Shown here in pieces: positions 44,752-53,437 of a DNA stretch of 64,000 nt. Position numbers and translations under genes: made by a program. This DNA is from CBDDIP01 sp965229005 (GTDB lineage Bacteria; Actinomycetota; Acidimicrobiia; Acidimicrobiales; Ilumatobacteraceae). Under the pieces are notes generated by a model, which ran no database searches, was not told the DNA's origin, and was given only the letters and a program-made list of their open reading frames with translations. How positions within the stretch are numbered: the stretch's first letter is position 1; each line of letters opens with the position of its first letter. The DNA is taken from positions 3,658,001-3,722,000 of the forward strand of contig CBDDIP010000002.1 of NCBI GenBank assembly GCA_965229005.1. Direction: 5' to 3'.

Positions 44752-45722
44752 TGGCGCTGGAACTGGTGATCGCCCGCAACCCGGATCCTGCGTCGACCTT
44801 GCCGTACCTGCTGCGACTCCCGATGGGCGCCGGCGGCATCGCCTTGAAGGTGCGCGACACGTGGCCGCGAACGGCCAAGGTCTACTGCCATCGCGCCGAC
44901 GAGTGGCCGGATGATCTGGAGATCGTCGAGCGCGTGCCCGTCCGATCCTGCATCCGTCGCGGCGCGGTGATCGACCTGGTGCTCGATCGTGGCCGGGAGA
45001 ACCGCTCGCAGTTCGTCTTCGCCAAGGCCCGCGGCCGCGAAGTGATCTTCTGGCAGAGCGCCCGCACGGCCAAGCAGGCTCGTCCGAACGTCTCGCTGCC
45101 GACGGCCCGCGCTGCGGGTCAGGTGCTGGAGATCGTCGTCGACACGCACGAGCGCTACCCGTGGACGTTCAGCAAGCAACAGGCCACGACGCGCCGGCAG
45201 GCGCTTCCCGCAGGCGACTACGCCGTCACCCTCGACGGACTCGTCATCGCCACCGTCGAACGCAAGAGCCTGGCCGACCTGACGAGCACGCTGACCACCG
45301 GCAAGCTGCGCTCGTTGATGGCCGAGCTCGCCTCCGTCCCGCGCGCCGCACTCGTGGTGGAGGATCGCTGGTCGTCGGTGTTCAAGCTCAGCTTCGTCCG
45401 CCCGGCTGTCGTCGCCGACGGCCTGGCCGAGATGCAGGTCCGCTTCCCCACCGTGCCGATCGTGTTCTGTGAGACGCGCCCCTTGGCCCAGGAGTGGGCG
45501 TACCGCTTCCTCGGCGCAGCGATCGCCCACCACGCCGAGCACGACGCTGCCGCTGTGTTCGAGGAGCGTCTCCCTGCCGCGGGCCCGCTGGCCCCGGCCG
45601 AGCCGACGACGGCCGACGTCCGCGCCTGGGCCCGCGCGGCGGGGTTCGACGTGCCGCCGAAGGGCCGCCTGCGCCCCGAGATCTGGACCGCCTTCGCAGC
45701 CGCACGCGAACTGGATGTCTGA
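44751..45722 (+). CDS. ERCC4-domain nuclease with Lsr2-like C-terminus
   Basis: 323 residues from ATG 44751. Residues about 125-270 form an ERCC4/XPF-type nuclease: VDTHERYPWTF, LPAGDYAV, and ATVERKSLADL, the V-ERK-x3-D catalytic motif. The C-terminal 35 residues (ADVRAWARAAGFDVPPKGRLRPEIW) match the DNA-binding end of Lsr2, the actinobacterial xenogeneic silencer. The N-terminal about 120 residues are a distinct unrecognised domain. It probably cuts branched or AT-rich DNA. The final four codons lie within a long hairpin. Confidence 0.8.
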   Translation: MALELVIARNPDPASTLPYLLRLPMGAGGIALKVRDTWPRTAKVYCHRADEWPDDLEIVERVPVRSCIRRGAVIDLVLDRGRENRSQFVFAKARGREVIFWQSARTAKQARPNVSLPTARAAGQVLEIVVDTHERYPWTFSKQQATTRRQALPAGDYAVTLDGLVIATVERKSLADLTSTLTTGKLRSLMAELASVPRAALVVEDRWSSVFKLSFVRPAVVADGLAEMQVRFPTVPIVFCETRPLAQEWAYRFLGAAIAHHAEHDAAAVFEERLPAAGPLAPAEPTTADVRAWARAAGFDVPPKGRLRPEIWTAFAAARELDV

Positions 45723-45757
45723 CAGCTCGACACTCGAGCTGTCAGACATCCAGTTTT
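45709..45757. terminator. 22-bp perfect hairpin between convergent genes
   Basis: 45709-45730 (AACTGGATG ... GCTCGA) pairs perfectly with 45734-45755 across the loop CAC, then TT. The right arm ends in the run TTTT (45754-45757). The left arm contains the last codons and TGA of the ERCC4 gene. The right side abuts the decarboxylase stop at 45757. It probably terminates transcription from the plus strand and perhaps both. A 22-bp uninterrupted stem is unusually long. Confidence 0.85.
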
Positions 45758-47079
45758 CAGCGAAGCGAGGCAGCGAGATCGTCGATGATGCTGGGCGGGG
45801 TGCGCGGGTGCATGAAGACGAGGCGGCCGACGGGTTCGCCGCGCCACGTCGACGGGGCGACGAAGGCGATGCCGTCGTCGAGCAGGCGTGCCGCCCACGC
45901 CCGCCACTCCGCTCGACCCCAACCCTCGCGGCGGAAGACGACGACGCCGAGCTGAGGCCGCAGCACCAGTTCGACGCCGGGCTCCGCGCCGAACCGATCT
46001 GCACACGTGCGGGCGAGCGAGATGCCGACGCGGATCGCCTCGCGGTGCGCGTCCACACCATGCGCGGCGAGTGCGAACCACAGCGGCAACCCGCTGGCCC
46101 GACGGGTGAGCTGGAAGCCGTAGTCGCTCGGGTTCCACCCCGGTTCGTCGTCGCCGTGGAGGATGTCGAGGTACGGCCCGTGCTGGGTGTGCACAGCCGC
46201 AGCGAGCTCGGGCGAGCGGTACAGGAGCGCACACGAACCGGCCGGCGAGAACAGCCACTTGTGCGGATCGATGATCAACGAGTCGACGCGATCGATGCCG
46301 GCGAACAGCGCCTGCAGCTCGGGGAGCAACAGCGCGGCACCGCCGTACGCGCCGTCGACGTGCAACCACGCGTCGAGTTCATCAGTTGCGTCAGCGACGG
46401 TGGCGAGATCGTCGACCACGCCACCGTTCGTCGAGCCGGCCGCGGCGACGACGATGCCGACGTCGGCGCGTCCGGCAACCGCGGCGCGAACTGCGGGACC
46501 CGTCATTCGACCCTCACCGTCGGTCTCGGCAACCACCGCGTCGAGGCCCAGCAGGTGCAGCGCGTTGTGCACCGAGGCGTGCGCGCTGTCGGCCACCACG
46601 ACGGCTCGTCCGCGCGCCTGATCACGCGCCACCGCCAACGCCGAGAGGTTGCCGATCGAACCGCCGCTCATGAAGCAGCCACCGGATCCGGCCGGCATCC
46701 GGGCGGCATCGATCAGCACCTGCAGCGCCTGGTTCTCGGCGGCCACCGCGCCGGCGGCCTCCAACCACGACTCGGCGCTGAAGTTCGCCGCGCTGACGGC
46801 GGCATCCATCCACACACCGGCCGCACTCGGCGACACCGGGATGAACGCCAGGAACCGTTCGCTGTCCAGCCCCACCGTGTTCGGCACGATCGCATCGGTG
46901 AAGCGCTGCCACGCAGCGTCCGTGCCGAGTCCGGCGTCGGTGATGGTGCCGGCGAGCAACCCGTCCATCGTCGCTGCCGTCGCGGTCGATCCGAGCGGCG
47001 ACTGGCGAACCCGGTCGGCGATGAACGCGCTCACGCTGGCGGCAAGATCGCCGAGCGGCGCGTCCGGTCCGTGGATCAC
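45757..47079 (-). CDS. PLP-dependent decarboxylase (group II, AADC-like), copy 1
   Basis: 440 residues from ATG 47079. Fold type I decarboxylase: FMSGGSIGNLSALAVAR (phosphate site), DSAHASVHNALHLLG with the ring-stacking His, VAAAGSTNGGVVDDL, HVDGAYGGAALL with the PLP Asp, and DSLIIDPHKWLF with the Schiff-base Lys. Likely decarboxylates an aromatic amino acid, Glu, or a relative. The last motifs are clear but substrate is not. A paralogue lies at 51962-53341. Confidence 0.9.
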   Translation of the reverse strand: MIHGPDAPLGDLAASVSAFIADRVRQSPLGSTATAATMDGLLAGTITDAGLGTDAAWQRFTDAIVPNTVGLDSERFLAFIPVSPSAAGVWMDAAVSAANFSAESWLEAAGAVAAENQALQVLIDAARMPAGSGGCFMSGGSIGNLSALAVARDQARGRAVVVADSAHASVHNALHLLGLDAVVAETDGEGRMTGPAVRAAVAGRADVGIVVAAAGSTNGGVVDDLATVADATDELDAWLHVDGAYGGAALLLPELQALFAGIDRVDSLIIDPHKWLFSPAGSCALLYRSPELAAAVHTQHGPYLDILHGDDEPGWNPSDYGFQLTRRASGLPLWFALAAHGVDAHREAIRVGISLARTCADRFGAEPGVELVLRPQLGVVVFRREGWGRAEWRAWAARLLDDGIAFVAPSTWRGEPVGRLVFMHPRTPPSIIDDLAASLR

Positions 47080-47086
47080 CTGATGA

Positions 47087-47872
47087 TCACTCCGGCGTGA
47101 CGTAGGCCGCGGTGATGCCGCCGTCGATGATCAACGACTGCCCCGTCATCCAGCTCGACTCGTCGCTGGCCAGGAACAGCGCACCGTTGGCGATCTCGAT
47201 CGGCTCACCGAAGCGACCCATCGGGATGTGCACCAACCGGCGCTGCTTCTTGGCGTCGTCGCTGAGGAACTTGGCCAGCAGCGGCGTCATGATCGGGCCC
47301 GGGCACAGCGCGTTGCAACGCACGCCCTGGCGGGCGTAGATCACGGCGATCTCGCGGGTCATCGCCAGCACGGCACCCTTCGACGCGGTGTAGGCCACCT
47401 GTGGCGTCGCTGCTCCCATGTGGGCGACGAACGAAGCGACGTTGACGATGCTGCCGGCGACACCGGACTCCTTGGCGCTCTCCTGCATCGCCGGGATGGC
47501 GTACTTGCAGCCGAGCAGCGTGCCGAGCACGTTGATGTCCATCGTCTTCTGATACGTGGCAACGCTGGTGGTGACCGGGTTGTCGTCGTCGCCGAGCATC
47601 ACACCGGCGTTGTTGTAGAGCACGTGCAGCCCGCCGAACGTCTCCACCGCGTGCTCGACGGCAGCCTTCACGCTCTCCTCATCGGTCACGTCGCAGGAGA
47701 CGTAGCTCGCCTCCCCGCCTGCGGCGGCGATGACCTCGACCGCCTCGTCACCGTCGACGATGTCGGCGATGACGACCTTCGCCCCCTCGGCTGCGAACCG
47801 CTCGGCGCCGACGCGCCCGAGCCCGGATGAAGCACCTGTGATGAGGGCAACCTTGCCCGCCAGTCGAGTCAT
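47087..47872 (-). CDS. SDR-family oxidoreductase
   Basis: 261 residues from ATG 47872 (MTRLAGKVALITG). Classical SDR motifs: TGASSGLG nucleotide loop, SCDVTDEE, NNAGV, Ser in VNVASF, and YTASKG with the catalytic Tyr and Lys. An Asp in VVIADI favours NAD+. The C-terminus DGGITAAYV is typical. Related enzymes oxidise sugars, steroids or acyl alcohols. It ends 7 bases upstream of the decarboxylase start, so the two form an operon. Confidence 0.9.
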   Translation of the reverse strand: MTRLAGKVALITGASSGLGRVGAERFAAEGAKVVIADIVDGDEAVEVIAAAGGEASYVSCDVTDEESVKAAVEHAVETFGGLHVLYNNAGVMLGDDDNPVTTSVATYQKTMDINVLGTLLGCKYAIPAMQESAKESGVAGSIVNVASFVAHMGAATPQVAYTASKGAVLAMTREIAVIYARQGVRCNALCPGPIMTPLLAKFLSDDAKKQRRLVHIPMGRFGEPIEIANGALFLASDESSWMTGQSLIIDGGITAAYVTPE

Positions 47873-47909
47873 GGCGCGCAGAGTACCGCACAGGTAAGAC
47901 TGCGACCCG

Positions 47910-48620
47910 ATGACGAGCAGCCCGCGCGTTGGCGCAACGTGGCGCATCCTCACGTGGAACGTCCTCGGCGCCAAGGACCCGAACCTGACGGTCGTGGCCG
48001 AGGTCATTCACGGCTACGACGCCGACGTCGTCGCCCTGCAGGAGGTGCGGCGCAGCCAGGCGCGAGCGTTGGCCAAGCGGTTGCAGTTCCAGGTCTGCTG
48101 GGCGCGCAAGCACTACCCGTACACCCCGTTGCTGTGGTGGAGGGCGGAGGGGTTGGCGATCCTGTCGCCGCACCCGCTGAGCTCGATCGTGAAGGCGACG
48201 ATCAGCCCCGGCGTCAGCACCTGGACGTACCGCCACCGCGTCATGATCGCTGCGACGGCTCGACGTGGCGACGACTCGCTGCGGCTCTACGACACCCACC
48301 TCGCCTCGCACGACGCCGACGAACGCATCGCGCAGGCGGCGCGCATCGCGCTGCGCATCGAAGGCGACACCGGGTCATCGGTCGTGCTGGCCGGCGACCT
48401 CAACGTGAAGGACGACGCCATCGAGGTGATCCGCGAGTTCACCGGCCTCAGCGATCCGGGTGGCGTGTTCACCAACCCGTCGATCGCTCCGAACCAACGT
48501 CTGGACTACGTGCTCGTCCCACCGAGTGCCGAGGTGCTCGACCGCGTCACTCCCGATGGCGGCGATCAGTGGCACGCCCTCAGCGACCACCTCCCCGTCC
48601 TGCTCGAGATCCGCCTCTAG
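47910..48620 (+). CDS. Endonuclease/exonuclease/phosphatase (EEP) family protein
   Basis: 236 residues from ATG 47910. EEP fold motifs: ILTWNVLG (Asn), VVALQEVRR (metal Glu), LYDTHLASHD, VVLAGDLNVKDDA (Asp, Asn) and ALSDHLPVLLEI (catalytic Asp-His). A cytoplasmic phosphodiesterase or phosphatase acting on nucleic acid, nucleotides or lipid head groups is likely. No signal peptide. The stop shares CTAG with the convergent glutamine synthetase-like gene. Confidence 0.88.
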   Translation: MTSSPRVGATWRILTWNVLGAKDPNLTVVAEVIHGYDADVVALQEVRRSQARALAKRLQFQVCWARKHYPYTPLLWWRAEGLAILSPHPLSSIVKATISPGVSTWTYRHRVMIAATARRGDDSLRLYDTHLASHDADERIAQAARIALRIEGDTGSSVVLAGDLNVKDDAIEVIREFTGLSDPGGVFTNPSIAPNQRLDYVLVPPSAEVLDRVTPDGGDQWHALSDHLPVLLEIRL

Positions 48621-49996
48621 ATTCGTTCCCAGTAGCGGCGGAGCTCCCAGTCGGTGACGGCTTGGTTGGAGGCCTGCCACTCGGCCTTGGCCATCGTCAG
48701 GATGTGGTGGTGCACATCGTCGCCGAAGCACTCCTTGGCGACGGCTGAGCCCTCCCACAACGCGATCGCGTCAGGCAGGTTCCACGGGATGCGCTCGATG
48801 TCGGGCGCTTCGTAGCCGTTGCCCGAGAACGGCGCTCCGAGCTCGAGCTCGTTGCGGATGCCGTGCAGCCCGCCGGCGATCGTGCCGGCGAAGGCGAAGT
48901 AGCTGTTGGCGTCGCTGCCGGGGATGCGGCACTCGACGCGCGTTCCCTTGCCGTGGCCGACCTTGCGGAAGCCGAGCGTGCGGTTGTCGATGCCCCAGCC
49001 GACACCGGTCGGCGCCCACGAACCGAGCTGGAATCGCTTGTAGCTGTTGACTGTCGGCGCCCACAGGAGGCTGAACTCGCGCGCCGTGGCGATCTGCCCG
49101 GCGAGGTAGTGGCGGAAGGTCGTGCTCATCCCGTGCTCGCCGTGGTGATCGTCGAACTGCGCCTTCGCCCCGTCGAGGCTCCACAGGCTGGAGTGGATGT
49201 GACACGACGAGCCGGTGTCGTTGAAGTCGTACTTGGCCATGAAGCTCACCGACTTGCCGTTGAGGTGAGCGATCTCCTTCGCCGCGGTCTTGTACACGCT
49301 GTTGCGGTCGGCCATCTCGACGGCGGTCGTGTAGTCGAGGTTGATCTCGTGCTGACCGCGGCCCGCCTCGCCCTTCGAGAACTCGACCGGCACGCCCGCC
49401 GCTTCGAGACCACGACGGATCTGACCGAGGATGACCTCGTCCTTCGTCGTCTGCAGGATGTGGTAGTCCTCGAGCCACGGCGAGTGCGGACGCAGGTCGC
49501 GGTAGCCCTTGGCGTGAGCCTCGTCGTACGTGTCGTGGAACAGGTAGAACTCGATCTCGCTGGCCACCATCGGCAGGAACCCGAGGGCCTCGGCGGCCTC
49601 GACCTGGCGGCGCAGCATCGTGCGCGGCGCCACCTCGACGAGCTCGCCGGTGTCCACGTCGAACAGGTCGCACATGATCATCGCCGTGCCCTGCACCCAC
49701 GGGATGACGCGCACGGTGTCCCAGTCGGCGCGAGCGAGCATGTCGCCGTAGCCCTGCTCGTAGCTGGCCCAGCGGTACCCGGGGACCGGGTTGTTGTCCA
49801 TGTCGCAGGCGATCAGGTAGTCGCAGTTCTCCGTGCCGTCGTCGGCGACCTGCTCGAGGAAGAACCGACCGGTGGTGCGCTTGCCCGTGAGCCGACCCTG
49901 CAGGTCGGGGAAGACCATCAGGACGGTGTCGATCTCGCCGCTGCGGATGCGGCCCTCGAGGTCGGTGCGTGAGATGTGGATGCGCCCTGCTGTCAT
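48617..49996 (-). CDS. Glutamine synthetase-family ligase (GlnA3-like)
   Basis: 459 residues from ATG 49996. Beta-grasp plus catalytic domain: ASEIEFYLF (metal Glu), GEAGRGQHEINLDY, GSSCHIHSSLW (His), RVECRIPGSDANSYF (substrate-binding Arg region). The adenylylation Tyr motif NLYxLP of GlnA1 is not seen; the equivalent stretch reads RIPWNLPDAI. It is therefore more likely a gamma-glutamyl amide ligase, possibly for polyamines, than the main nitrogen-assimilating GS. It lies 11 bases after carD. Confidence 0.88.
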   Translation of the reverse strand: MTAGRIHISRTDLEGRIRSGEIDTVLMVFPDLQGRLTGKRTTGRFFLEQVADDGTENCDYLIACDMDNNPVPGYRWASYEQGYGDMLARADWDTVRVIPWVQGTAMIMCDLFDVDTGELVEVAPRTMLRRQVEAAEALGFLPMVASEIEFYLFHDTYDEAHAKGYRDLRPHSPWLEDYHILQTTKDEVILGQIRRGLEAAGVPVEFSKGEAGRGQHEINLDYTTAVEMADRNSVYKTAAKEIAHLNGKSVSFMAKYDFNDTGSSCHIHSSLWSLDGAKAQFDDHHGEHGMSTTFRHYLAGQIATAREFSLLWAPTVNSYKRFQLGSWAPTGVGWGIDNRTLGFRKVGHGKGTRVECRIPGSDANSYFAFAGTIAGGLHGIRNELELGAPFSGNGYEAPDIERIPWNLPDAIALWEGSAVAKECFGDDVHHHILTMAKAEWQASNQAVTDWELRRYWERI

Positions 49997-50007
49997 GGGC
50001 GGCGAGA

Positions 50008-50541
50008 CTACGCCTTCTTCTTGACTTCCTTGGCCGGCTTCAGCACGCCACGGGCGAGCGCCTCGTCGAGGTACTTCTCGGCTTCCTCGGCGCTGACCTT
50101 CAGTGCCGGGGCGATCTCGCTGATCAGGTTGATGCGGGCCCGGTCGTACATGGTGCGCTCGGCGGCCGACAACGACGCGTCGCGGTTGCGCGCGGCCAGG
50201 TTCCGAACGACCTCGGCCACCTGGTACACGTCGCCGCTCTTCAGCTTCTCCTGGTGGTTCTTGAACCGACGGCTCCAGTTGGACGGAACGCGCGGGTCGG
50301 GCTTGGACAGCACCGACACGAGGTCCTCGAGCTCGTCGGGGTTCACCGGCGGGCGAACGCCGACCTCGTCGGCCTTCGACGTGGGAACCGACAGGGTCAT
50401 CTCGTTGATCACGGTGCGCAGGATGAGATACTCCTGGCTGGACCCAAACGCTTCCATCTTCTTGGTGCCCTGCACGATGCATGCGCCGTGCTGGGGGTAG
50501 ATGACGGTGTCGCCCTTCTTGAACTTCAAAGCGGACCTCAT
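50008..50541 (-). CDS. carD: CarD-family RNA polymerase-binding regulator
   Basis: 177 residues from ATG 50541 (MRSALKFKKGDTVIYPQHGAC). The N-terminal Tudor-like RNA polymerase interaction domain (1-60) and helical C-terminal DNA-binding domain (about 70-165; PSNWSRRFKNHQEKLKSGD carries the wedge Trp) match actinobacterial CarD, which stabilises the open promoter complex. A Lys-rich tail (KEVKKKA) closes it. CarD is essential in mycobacteria. The promoter must lie in the 136 bases upstream. Confidence 0.94.
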   Translation of the reverse strand: MRSALKFKKGDTVIYPQHGACIVQGTKKMEAFGSSQEYLILRTVINEMTLSVPTSKADEVGVRPPVNPDELEDLVSVLSKPDPRVPSNWSRRFKNHQEKLKSGDVYQVAEVVRNLAARNRDASLSAAERTMYDRARINLISEIAPALKVSAEEAEKYLDEALARGVLKPAKEVKKKA

Positions 50542-50677
50542 GAGATCTGTCGGGATTGGCGCTTCCGGAGGGAGCACCACGGCGGGAATCCGGCGTCTCA
50601 AGGGTACGGCTTGACAGCGCGAATCCCTACAGCTGGGGGTGGCAGCTGGGGGTGGCTGCTGGGAGGGCTGCTGACCG

Positions 50678-51901
50678 TCAGCCCGTGAGCACCCGGTCTC
50701 GCCCAGCCCGCTTGGCTTCGAGCAGCCGCTCGTCGGCCAGTGCAAGGAGCGTCTGGTAGTCCTCGGCCTCCGACGAGTCGGCGATCCCGGCGGACACGGT
50801 GAACGCGGGCGTGCGCCCGTCGCTCAGCGCGGCCAGCAGCTCCAGGCGGACGCGGTCGAGGATGCTCTTCGCCGTCTCGACATCGGCGTACGGCAGCACG
50901 ACCACGAACTCCTCCCCGCCGTGGCGGGAGACGAGGTCATTGGCCCGAACCGTGTTGCGCAGCGTGCGCGCGAACAGTCGCAACGCCCGGTCACCGGTGT
51001 CGTGCCCGAAGGTGTCGTTCAGGTGCTTGAAGTGGTCGAGGTCGCAGATGCTGACGGTGAACGGAGTGTGCTCGTGCACCAGCTGGCGCACCGAGTTCTC
51101 CATGCTCCGCCGGTTGTACAGGCCGGTGAGCGGGTCGGTGCTCGCCTGCAACTGCGCCTGCGCGGTGGCGCGCAACATGCCGACGCGCTGGCCGGACTGA
51201 TGGGCCACCGTCTCGATCAGGCTGCGCTCGGCGGGCTCGAACGGCTGACCGGCGCGAACCACGTGGACCACGCCGGTGGCGCGTCCGACCACGCTCACCG
51301 GAACGCACACGGCTGCCAGATCGGCGATGCCCCGCTCGAACAGGTGCGGACAGCAGTCGAGCTGATCGGCGGACCGGAACTCCAGGGTGTGGCCGTTGCG
51401 GATCGCGGGACAACCGCGCGGCGTCGCCACCTCGCAGAGGGACTCCGGAGCGCACCCCGCCGTGGTCACGACGGTCTGCAGGTGGGCGTCGCTGTTGTCC
51501 GCCAGCAGGATCGAGGCGTTGAGGCCGTCACCACACATCGACAGCGCCCGCGCGGTCGTGGTCAACGCAACCGTCTCGCTGTCGGTCATCTCCAGCGCGC
51601 GGCCGAGCCGGGCGTCGAAGTCCTGTCGCTCGTTCTGCAGGCGCAGTGCTTCCGTTGTCGCGCTGCTCTCGCTGCGCTGCTGCATCAGCAGGATGCGCAG
51701 CGGCAACGCAACGAGGCCCATGACCAGCGCGCCGACGGTGCCGATGAAGATGATCCACCCGGTGACCGAGGAGCTCCCGAACGTCGCCGCCCAGCGGCCG
51801 AGGGCGGCCAGCCCGACCACGACGAGCAGGTCGACGAAGACCATCGGCCAGTCGCCGCTCATCGGATCCAACTTGCCCCAGCGGGACGTGCTCGATTGCA
51901 T
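50678..51901 (-). CDS. Membrane-anchored GAF-GGDEF diguanylate cyclase
   Basis: 407 residues. Two N-terminal membrane helices (about 20-72), a GAF-like sensory domain (about 95-245, Cys-containing), then GGDEF (about 250-407). The active site is SRHGGEEFVVV. The inhibitory I-site RxxD is present as RAND, five residues before it. It should make cyclic di-GMP and be feedback-inhibited. There is no EAL domain. It is the only c-di-GMP gene in the window. Confidence 0.92.
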   Translation of the reverse strand: MQSSTSRWGKLDPMSGDWPMVFVDLLVVVGLAALGRWAATFGSSSVTGWIIFIGTVGALVMGLVALPLRILLMQQRSESSATTEALRLQNERQDFDARLGRALEMTDSETVALTTTARALSMCGDGLNASILLADNSDAHLQTVVTTAGCAPESLCEVATPRGCPAIRNGHTLEFRSADQLDCCPHLFERGIADLAAVCVPVSVVGRATGVVHVVRAGQPFEPAERSLIETVAHQSGQRVGMLRATAQAQLQASTDPLTGLYNRRSMENSVRQLVHEHTPFTVSICDLDHFKHLNDTFGHDTGDRALRLFARTLRNTVRANDLVSRHGGEEFVVVLPYADVETAKSILDRVRLELLAALSDGRTPAFTVSAGIADSSEAEDYQTLLALADERLLEAKRAGRDRVLTG

Positions 51902-51961
51902 GCCTCGGTATCGGCAGTCCTGATGCCCGCGACAAGGCTCTTGACACGTTCTTGACGATGT

Positions 51962-53341
51962 TCAGACGTCACATGCTGCAGCCAGAGCTGCGAGCGTGGC
52001 GGCGACGTCCGATTCGGTGGTTCGCGGGTTGATCGTGCACAGCCGCAGCACCTGGCGCGCGTTCAGCTTGGTGCAGGTCACAGCAGCAAACCCACCGTCG
52101 GTGACGCTCCGAGCAGCGCGCACGTGACCCTCGTCGTCGACGCCGCGCCGAACGAAGGTGACGATGCCGAGCTCGGCTTCGGTGACGACGATCCAGCTCG
52201 GATCACCCCGGAGCAGACCTTCAGCGTGCTCGGCGAGGTCGATCCCGCGTTGCACCAGGTGCGCGATCGCGTCGGTGCCGTGCGTGACGATCGTCAGCCA
52301 CAGCTTGATCGCTCGGGCCCGACGGGTCAGCTCTGGCCCGCGATTGCGCAGGTCGATCTCGCCGACCTCGTCGGCGACCACGTCGGCGAGGTACTCCGGG
52401 TTCAGCGTGAAGCTGCTCGCCAACGCGCCCGGCCGGCGGACGAGGAGGCAGGCGACGTCGTAGGGCTGGAACAGCCACTTGTGCGGATCGATCACCAACG
52501 AGTCCGCGAGCTCGATGCCGGCCAGCGCGGCGGCACCGGTCTCGGTCAGCCGCGTCGGGCCGCCGTAGGCACCATCGACGTGCAGCCACATGCCCTCGTC
52601 GGCGGCGATCTCAGCGATCGCGGTCAGCTCGTCGACTGCGCCCGTGTTCGTGCTCCCCGCGGTTGCCACCACCACCGATGGCACTCGTCCGGCGGCACGA
52701 TCGGAGGCGATCGCGCCGACGAGTGCGTCTGCCGTCAACCGCAGCTTCGTCCCGGTGTCGATCAGGTGCTGGTGGTCCGAGGGCACGCGCAGCATGCGCG
52801 ACGCCTTCGGGACGCAGCTGTGCGTCTGGTCGCTGAAGTAGACGACGCCGGGTCCGACCGCGTCACGAGCCACGGACAGCGCCGTCAGGTTGGCGATCGA
52901 TCCGCCGCTGAGCATGATCCCTTCGGTGCCGTCCGGCAGGCCCATCCACTGGCGCAGCCAGTCGAGCACGACCAGTTCGACGGCACTCGGCCCCGCTCCC
53001 CCGCCCCACGACGACGCGATGGCGTTGAAGCCGGTCGCCAACCAGTCGCCGGCGATCCCGGTGAACGATGACGGACCCGGCACGCGCGCGAAGTAGCGGG
53101 GATGGTCACCGTGCTGCATGGTGCTCATCACCTCACGGGTGAGCACCTCGATGGCCACGTCGATCGACGATCCTGCGATCGGTGCCGCACCGCTGCCCAG
53201 CACCGCGCCGAGACGATCGGGATCGCCGGCGCGAAGCGCCGGGATCGCATCGATGCCACCGATGTGCTCGACCACCGCGTCGACGATGCGGTACCCCACG
53301 CGGCGCATCTCCTCGGCGTCAGTTCCGAAGACGTCCGTCAT
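51962..53341 (-). CDS. PLP-dependent decarboxylase (AADC-like), copy 2
   Basis: 459 residues from ATG 53341. MLSGGSIANLTALSVARD, DQTHSCVPKASRML, HVDGAYGGPTRL and DSLVIDPHKWLFQPYD match the copy at 45757 motif for motif. It has a longer N-terminus (HPRYFARVPGPSSF) typical of aromatic-L-amino-acid decarboxylases. The likely reaction is amine formation from an aromatic or related amino acid. It is divergent from a winged-helix regulator, a possible controller. Confidence 0.9.
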   Translation of the reverse strand: MTDVFGTDAEEMRRVGYRIVDAVVEHIGGIDAIPALRAGDPDRLGAVLGSGAAPIAGSSIDVAIEVLTREVMSTMQHGDHPRYFARVPGPSSFTGIAGDWLATGFNAIASSWGGGAGPSAVELVVLDWLRQWMGLPDGTEGIMLSGGSIANLTALSVARDAVGPGVVYFSDQTHSCVPKASRMLRVPSDHQHLIDTGTKLRLTADALVGAIASDRAAGRVPSVVVATAGSTNTGAVDELTAIAEIAADEGMWLHVDGAYGGPTRLTETGAAALAGIELADSLVIDPHKWLFQPYDVACLLVRRPGALASSFTLNPEYLADVVADEVGEIDLRNRGPELTRRARAIKLWLTIVTHGTDAIAHLVQRGIDLAEHAEGLLRGDPSWIVVTEAELGIVTFVRRGVDDEGHVRAARSVTDGGFAAVTCTKLNARQVLRLCTINPRTTESDVAATLAALAAACDV

Positions 53342-53437
53342 GGCCGCCGACTGTATGCCTGGCGTCGAGCGGGCCCTTCACGACGACGAAACACTTCGGA
53401 AACGTCGACGACGACCGGACGCCATACCATCGATTTC

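Noticed and set aside
50625..50670. Short direct repeats GCTGGGGGTGG upstream of carD
   Set aside because: Two short copies of a low-complexity G-rich sequence are too few to call a regulatory array.
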